DNA from: Rhodospirillales bacterium
GTDB lineage: Bacteria; Pseudomonadota; Alphaproteobacteria; Rhodospirillales; Magnetospirillaceae
Assembly: GCA_015654615.1 (NCBI GenBank)
Contig: JAATGN010000143.1
Coordinates: 1-36,743 of the forward strand
DNA: 36,743 nucleotides
Reading direction: 5' to 3'
Shown: positions 8,801 to 17,800 of the stretch, piece by piece
Layout: each line of letters opens with the position of its first letter
Numbering within the stretch: position 1 is the stretch's first letter
The notes under the pieces: generated by a model
What the model was told of the DNA's origin: nothing
Seen by the model: only the letters and a program-made list of their open reading frames with translations
Databases searched by the model: none
Made by a program: the position numbers and the translations under genes

Positions 8801-11800
8801 CGACGGCACCCAGTCGATCGTGGTGGTGGCGGGCAGCGTTTTCGACCTGTCCAGCGGCGGTTATGTCGGCACCGACGGCATGCTCAAAGTCGGCGCCGGC
8901 GGTCTGCCGGCCGGCAACGGCGGCAATCTGTCGCTGCTCACCTATGCGCCGTCTTCGGTGATTTCCAACTGGAGCAACAACCAGGGGGTGGCCGCCGGCA
9001 CCTATCAGGCCGGCAGTAATTTCTACGCCCCGACCACGGCCAATGGCGCCACGGTGACGTTCGACGGCACCGTCTATGCCGCCGGGCTCAACACGGGCGG
9101 CATCTTCACCCTGCAGGCGCCGGCCATCGTCGTCGACGGCGGCGCGAGCGGCATCACCAGCAGCGCCGCGGGCGCCGACAAGGGCACGGTGACCTTGCCC
9201 GCCAGCTTCTTCACCAGCGGCTTTTCCACCTACGACCTGATCAGCACCTATGGCGGCGTCACCGTCACCGCCGGCACCACCCTGGTGTTGCAGCAGAAGA
9301 ATTATCGGATCGCTCCTTCCACCCCTCTGCCGGCCAGCGGCGCTTCGCTGCGCGATTTCACCAGCCTCGGATATGCCCCGGACGGCGCGCGCCAGCCGGT
9401 CGATCTCAATCTGGTCCAGCAGGCCTTCGAATATGGCGCGGCCAATGATCCCAGCAGCAGCGCCGGCATCGCCATCGGCGGCGGGGCTTCCATCGTCGCC
9501 GATCCCCAGGCCGCCGTCACCCTGACCGCCAACGGTTCGATCACCGTGCTGGGATCGATCGTCGCGCCGGCCGGCAGCATCACGCTGATCAATCAGGACA
9601 GCAGCCTGGCCGAAAGCGGCAAGATCCTCAATGCCGGCCGCTATCTGGCGGCGCAGGACATCTGGATCGGTGCGAACGCCCTGCTCGACGTCTCCGGCGT
9701 CTTCGTCCCCGATCCCACGGTCGTCGCCTATTCCATCGGCAGTGCGCTCGACGCCGGCAGCATCACGCTCGCCAGCGCTGGCGCCATCGTCGCGTTACAA
9801 GGCGCCACCTTCGACCTCGAAGGCACCAGCGCCGTCGTCCAACAGCCGGGGACCTCGACCCGCTTGAGGGGATCGGCCATCGTCGATAGAACGGTGTGGA
9901 GCGATGGCGGCACCCTGACGCTCTACAGCAGTACCGGTGCGGTGAACAGCGGCAACGGCTGGGTTCATGGCCTTTATTTCGCCGGCACCATCCACGCGGC
10001 AGGCGGTACGGCGGGGGCGTCGGGCGGGACGCTGAACATTGGTCAGGTCATCCCTTCCACCGACAATAACGGTGATGTCAGCTATACTCTAGCGGGGTAT
10101 GGCAGCATTATCGTCGCCCAGAACGGCGACGATAGCGCCGCTTTCGCTGGCAGCAATGCGCCGATCACTGCGGCGCAACTCTCGACCCTGATGTCAGCCG
10201 TCACCCTCAAGACCACCTCGACGACGAGCAATTCGATTGCCTCCTCCGGCACCAAGACCTTTACCATCCCGACGGGTTTTCCCAATGGGATCCTGTCCGG
10301 CAATACCGTCACTATCAGCGATGGAGCCGGGGATACGATAAGCGGCACGATTGCGTCCTACAATGCGTCAACGGGGGCTCTTTCCATCAATGTGACGGGA
10401 TCCACCGGGGCGGGCACGCATAACACCTGGAACATCGGCGTCGTCAACAGTTCCGCTTTCATCACCGCCGATACCATCAACACCGCCAACAGCGGGCTCG
10501 ACTCGGTGTCGCTCACCGGGTCGGTGGCGTTCAGCGGAAACGTGACGCTCAGGGTTCCAGATGCGCTTTATCTGAACGGCAATGTCACCCTGCTGCCGGC
10601 GGGCATCACGCCGTCCTCCGCCCTTTCCGCCTATGCCGCAACCAGTACCGCCGGCGGCGCCAATACCATCGGCGCGCCCATGGTCGCTCTCGATGCCGGC
10701 TATATCCGCTGGCTCAGCGGCACGGTCGTCGCGCCGACCCTGGCCGACGGCACTCTGACCCTGAACGCCGCCGCCCAGATCGATCTGGGCGGCGTTCCCT
10801 CGGTATCCAATGCCACCGCCGTCGTTCTGAGCAGTGGCGGCGACATCCGCTTCCTCAATAGCAACGACCCGGATGTCGCCCCTTATTTGGCCGCCGGTCT
10901 TTATCGGGGCGCTGGCAGTATTGACGTCAGCAACGGCTATGCGAGCGCCAATAGCCTGACCAGCAACGGCTCCGGTGGCCTGCCCTCGGCCGGCGCCCTG
11001 CTGGTGGCCGACGATCTGACGATGACGGCCCGCGAGATCTATCCGGCCACCGACAGCGCCTTCCTGCTGATGTCCCTCGGCCTCGCTCCCGATACGGCGC
11101 TGGGGACCCACAATACCATCGCCTTCGTCTCCAGCGGCGCCACGCCCAATGCACCGCTGTCGGCTGGCGGCGCCATCCTGGTCGATGCCAAGAGCATCGT
11201 CCAGGGCGGCGTCCTTTACGCGCCGCTGGGCACCATCCAGTTGGGCTATGGCGCCGATCAGACCCTGCCGGCGATCTTCCTCGGGGACAGCGCCGATACC
11301 GGCAGCAACCCTTACGACCCGGTCCACGGCGTTTCTTCGGGACTGCTGACCAACATTCTATCTTCTCTTGTCTCGGTCGTCGGCGCCACCCGCACGGTGA
11401 CCACGACGAACGTCACGCTGGCCTCGGGCAGCCTTACCATGACCTCGGCCGCCGGACTCGCCATCCCCTATGGCACGACCACCGACGGTACCAACTGGAC
11501 CGACGGCGGAATCGTCCTCAACGGTCCGCCGACCAAGCTGATCGTCCTGGGCGGCGCCTCCGTCGTCACCCAAAGTGGCGCGGTGGTCGACGAATCCGGC
11601 GGCGGCGACGTCTATGCCACGGAATTTGTCCCCGGCACCGGTGGCTCCCGTAATGTGCTGGCCGCCGGGACGCAGACCGTCTATGCCCTGGTGCCGTCCT
11701 TCGAAGCGAAGGTTGCCGCCTATGACCCGACCTTCGCCGCCTCGGTCGGAGCCGGTGCGGCGGTGAGGCTGGACGGCGGCGACGGCATCGCCGGCGGGAC

Positions 11801-14800
11801 CTATGTTCTGTTGCCGGCCCAATATGCCACCCTGCCCGGCGCCTTTCGCGTCGCGGTGATCAAGACGGATACCGGGGTCGTCGGATCCTTCAACAGCGTC
11901 GTCGCCGACGGCTCGGTCTATATGACCGGCACGCTCGCCAATGCCGTCACCGGCGCCAAATCGTCGCAGACGGCGTTGCTGCAAATCCAGTCCAACACCA
12001 CCTGGACCCGATATTCCGAAATCGACATTGCGTCCGGAAACCGCTATTTCGCGGCGCTGGCTGCCACCAACGGCACCACTTTGCCGCGCCTGCCCATCGA
12101 TGCCGGGCAATTGGTCATCGACGCTGGCAGCGCGCTTTCCTTGCGGGCCCGCAATGATTTCACGGCGGTCGACGGCGGGCGCGGCGGCATGGTCGACATC
12201 ACCGGCAACAGGGTCCTGATCCTCGCCGCCGACCGGGCGCCGCCGACGAACAGCGCCGGTTATCTCGTTCTCGACGCCGACCAGATCAGCGATCTGGGGG
12301 TGGAAAGCGTGCTGATCGGCGGCACCCGCTCCACCACCAACGACGGCGTGCTGATCAGCGCCAGCGCCTCCGATGTGCTGGTCGAGACCGATGCCGCCCA
12401 CGGGCTGTCCGGTCCGGAGCTGCTGCTGTCCACCCGGGCTGGCGGGTCCGGCATCGTCATCGGCGTCGGCAGCGTGATCAAGGCCGAGGGCCGGGTTTCC
12501 CCGGCTTCCGCCGACACTCTGGTCATCGGCATCGCCGGTTCCGTCAGCGGCGACGGATCGCTGCTACGAGTGTCGGCCGGCGATGTTGTCGCCGTGGTAC
12601 GCCGTAACCTGCCCTCGATCACCGCCGGAAACCTTACCGTCGGCGATGGGACGATGATCTCCGGCAATGCCCTAACCTTGGACAGCAGCGGTGCCGCCCG
12701 CCTGTCCGACAGCGCCGTACTGCTGGCCCGGAATTACGACTTCGGCGCCAATGTCATCAACATCGGCGGCGGTGCTTCGGGACTCGTGCTGACCGACGCC
12801 GTCATCGCCAATTTCGCCGGGGCCGACAGCGTCTCCCTGCGTAGCGCCTCGGTGTTCAACTTCTATGACGGCATCGCGTTCGGCAGCAATGCCGCCCCGA
12901 TCGGCCGGCTGACTTTCGACGGTGCCGGTTTCCATAGCGACGGTGGTTCGGCGACGATCACCGCCGGCAATATCGTCCTGGAAAACAGCCGCTCGGTCAC
13001 CGTCGCCAACGCCGGCGGCGGGACGGGTGGTTCACTGGCCCTGAACGCCGCCGACACGATCACCTTCGGTGATGGGACTTTCCTCTTCGGCACCAGCCAG
13101 GCAGTCGCCGGCTTCTCTTCCATCGCCGCCAACGCGGGGCGCGAGATACTGTTCACCGGCTCCGGCGCGTTCGACGCCCCGGCCGCCGCCGTCACCTTGA
13201 CCAGTCCCCTTCTGATGGCCGACGTGGGCAGCCGTCAGACGCTGAACACCAATATCGTCACGATCGTCAATCCCGGTCCCAGCCAAACCGAGCAGACGAC
13301 CGCCGCTGGCGCGCTGGTCATCCAGCAAGGTTTCGGCACCGCGCCGATACTGTCGCCCGGCGCTATCGGCGGCAGCCTGACGCTCACCGCCGGGTCCATC
13401 AGCGATGCCGGCACTATTATCGCGCAGGCGGGCACGGTAAAAATGGAAGCCACCGGCGGTGATCTCGTCTTGACCGGCAACGCCGCCATCAGCGCCGCCG
13501 GCTCCCGCATTACGCTGTTCGCTTTGACCGAGGACACGCCCGGCGGCACGATCAAGCTGATCGCCGACGCCGGCAATGTGACGGTGGGCGACACCACCAC
13601 CCTCGATGTCTCCGCCGTCGGCAATGGATATGCCGGAACGCTGGCCATCCAGGCCAATGGCACGGCGACGCTGGGGGGCACGCTGAAGGGCGGCGCCGCC
13701 TATAATGATCTCGGCGGGACGTTCGTGCTGGCGGCGGGGAGCATGGCGGGCAATCTGCCACTGTCATCCGGTTTTACGGGAAGCTTCTCCGTCGAGCTTG
13801 GCCAGGGTGACATCGTCGTCGCTAGCGGCCAGAGCCTGACCTCCGGCAATGTGCTGCTGGTCGCTAACAACGGCAGTATCGATGTCGAGGGCATGATCGA
13901 CGCCAGCGGTCCTTCCGGCGGGACCATCGCCCTTTATGGTAGGGGCACCAGCACGCTCGCGGCCGGAACCGCGGGCGCCAATGGCGTCACCGTCGGCTCG
14001 GGCGCCAAACTCTTCGCCCGCTACCGGGCGGATCTCGTTACCGACCCGGCCTACGCCAGCGGCGAATCCACTCTGGTCGAGCGGGGCGGCACGATCACGC
14101 TGGGGACCACCGGCACTCCGGACGGGACGCTGAACGCCACCTATGGCTATGAGAATGTGCCGACCTCAGGCGCCATCACCGTCGCGGCGGGGGCGATCTT
14201 CGACGTCTCCGGAGGCCCCGGCGATACCACCGGCAATATCGATACCACCGGCGGTTCCGTCATCGTCCGCGCTCCCATCCTGACCAGCAACAATATCAAT
14301 GTCCGTTTCCAGGGCACCGTCGTCACCAATGCCGATGCCAACGGCAACCCCAGTGGCAAGGGGGTCGTCGCCGACACCTATGCGGTGTGGAGCACCACCG
14401 ACAATGGCGGTATCGCGGGAACGTCTCACTTCGACAGCATCATCGATCCAGCCGGCTGGTATGACAAGGACGGCAATTTATTGCCGGGAATCTTCAAGGA
14501 CGCCAATGGGAATATCGTTCTGAACTACACGGGAGCAAACGCAACAGCCAGCCAACTGGCCGCTCTTCTGGCTGCGGATTATTTTGCGCCGAACATGGCA
14601 AATGCTAATCACCAGACCTTCTACGGATTTGTCAATGACGACACGGCCCAGGCCACTCCCGGAACGCTGATGAGGTTCGTCCAAAATCCGTTCAACGGTC
14701 AGGATAGCGCCGTGCAAGCCGATTTCGCCGGCGCGCAGATCCAGGTCGGTTCCGCCGCATCCGTATCCCTGTCGTCATCATCGAAGCTTGCCCTGCAGCC

Positions 14801-17800
14801 CGAGATCGATCTGGTCAATCCCTCCACCAACATCAACGGCGGCAATATCACCGTCGATACGAATTGGAATCTCGGCACCGGAACGACCGATGCCAATGGT
14901 GCTCTCATATTGCTTTACCGACATAACGGCGAAGCGCCGATCCTGTCTCTCCGTGCCGTCGAGAATGTGAATATCAAGGCCAGCATTACCGATGGCTTCT
15001 TCCAGAATACCCCCATGGTCGGGACATCGTGGCAAATTCCCGTGGGCTCTGTCGATCTGTTGACCGCTCAGAGCAGCTTCAATACCGTGACGGCATTTGA
15101 TCTGGCGAGCGTCGATACCGGCGGTCTCGTTCTCGATCCCACATCCGCTGTCGTGACCTTCGCGATGCCTGGAGTTCTTGGGATTACCGGTTCGGATCCT
15201 TTTGACGGATATTATTCATTTTATGAGCAATATTTACAGGAATATACCAACTTCTGGCTAAACTTGTCGGGCAATAGCGGGTTTTTTGGAACGATTGCTG
15301 TTGGCGGTACGGGTGCTCCGACCAGTGTGACTTCGCTCCTCACCACGGCGCAAGCCCTCTACAACCCCCAAGACATCCATACTTACGGCGCCTATCTGGC
15401 GGCTTATGACACGTATCAACTGGCGTACAGCAATTGGTCATTTTCGGTATCGACCGTCGGGACGCTCCCTGTGGCGCCCTCGGCCCCGCCTGCGCAGTCC
15501 ATACCAGTGATGCTTACCTTTGCCACGCCAACGAATAATAGTCCTGCGCCAGTCACGACGGCCACCGACAAGTCGCCGATCGCGGCAATGAATCTGGCTT
15601 CCGAGACGAGCAGCAGCTCCTATCGGTTCGTCGCGGGGGCCCTGACCGGCAGCGTCGATCCCCTGGTGGTCAACAGCGCCAGGCAGGGCGACGTCACCGT
15701 CGATGGCCATGTTTCCTATCCCAATACGGCGATCGGCACGACCGGCCAAACGATTGATATTCCGACAATCGTTCGCACTGGCACCGGCACGATCGACATC
15801 GCTGCGGCCGGCAACGTCGAACTGCGCGATGCGACGGCACCTGGGGTCATCTATACGGCAGGAACGATCGCCGCCAATGCGGCTGGGTTTACGCCGCCGG
15901 CCGGACCGACGGCGACCACGCCCAACGGCCTGACCGGCGCCCCGGTCTGGGCGACCGGCGGCGGGGCGGTGACCATCAGCGCCGGTCTCGATATCATCGG
16001 GATCGAGACGCCGAGGGATGGCGACGGCAGCCAGACCGGAGCGGCGGGAGTTTCCACCGGCCAATTCTGGAGTCCCTGGTACTACACCGCCGGCCATGCG
16101 ACCGGCACCTCGACGCCCTTCGACACCACCAGCGGCGGCATCCAATACAGTTCCTGGATCAATTACCCCACTTTCTTCCAGGGCCTCGGTGCGCTGGGCG
16201 GCGGCAATGTCACCCTGACGGCCGGGCGCAACATTGACGATATTTCGGTCTCGCTGCCCGAGACCATCCAGGTCGGCGGCGGCCAGACGGCCGGCGGAGC
16301 GGCGGCCACGGCGCATTATTACGGCGGCGGCGATCTGCTGGTCAAAGCCGGCGGCAATCTCTACAGCGGCACCTTCTATGTCGGCCGCGGCACTGGCCGG
16401 ATCGAGGTCGGCGGCGTGGTCGCCGCCGATCCGGCGAATCCGATCACCGGCCTGGCGACCACCATCGCCCCCAATGTTTTCAGCAGCAGCGTGCTTTCGG
16501 GGGTGAATACGGCGCAAAGCACGGCGGTACCGCTGCTGTTGGCGGCGCAGGACGGCTTCATCACCGTGCAGGCGCTGGGTTCGATCACCCTGGGTGGCAT
16601 CTTCGAGCCGACCCGCGTCCCCGCCGATGTCTCCAAGATCGACAGCGGCACGCTGCCGCCGGGCTTCGGCGTCGGCTTCGACAGCTACGGCGCCAACGGC
16701 GGCGTCGCGCTGACCAGTCTCGCCGGCGACGTCACCGTCGATACGCTGATGCCGAGCCAGGCGGTAGGGAGTGGTATCACCAATGCGCTGTTCACGAGGA
16801 ACGGAGCCACGGGCGGGGGAACCTTCGGTCTGACCCCGGCGACTTTTGAGGTGGAGGCCATCAGCGGCGACATTACTATCGCCAACAGCCTTTTCCTGGT
16901 CCCCTCGGTGAGCGGAACGCTCTCCTTTGCCGCCGGTGGCTCGATTTCCACTGTGAGTCTCAATGCCGGTAACCCGATTACCTTTGCCGTCACCATGCTC
17001 GACGACATCACGGCCAGCACCACTGCGGCCAGCATTCCGCTCCTCGACATTCAAGGTGTCCCAACCCCGACCACCCTGGCCTCGGCGTTGCATGCCGACG
17101 ATCCCAATCCGGCGATTCTCTATGCCGGTCTGGACATCAGCGGAAATTTCAGTCTGATCAAGCCGGCCGAGGTCGAGGCCGGCCGCGATATCGTCAACAC
17201 CATCTTCACCGGCCAGAACAACAGCGCCACCGACATCACCAGCATCATCGCCGGCCGCGACATCCTGGCCAAGGTGGGCTTCGATGCCAATGGCAATGTG
17301 TTCAATCACGTCAGCACCTTCACGCTCTACGGCCCCGGCGATTTTCTGGTTGAGGCCGGGCGCAACCTGGGGCCATTCCTCACCAAAACCAAAAACGCCG
17401 ACGGCACCGTCCTGGCGGTCGGCGGCGGCGGCGTTTTCTCGGTCGGTGATGGCAGCAATTGTGCCGCGGCGGTCTGCGGCAATCCCGCCGTTAAATCCTA
17501 TCTGCCGGTCGAAGGGGCGAATATTACCGCCCTCTTCGGTGTCGGCAATGGCATCGACACTGCGGCGGCGATCAATGATTATGTCCTGACCAGCAGCGGC
17601 GGGATCGGGTTCCTCTCCTCGATCACCCGGCAGCTTGAGGTTACCCTCGACACTCTGGCGAAAGAGGGGACGAGCAGCCAATCGGCCGTTACCCAGCTTG
17701 AGGGGTTGCTGGCGGCCTGGGGCCTGTCGCCGTTGCCGGCCAACGCCCTGACCTCGGCCGGACTGATCGGCCCCGCCTACAAGGCGCATTTCGACCTGGC

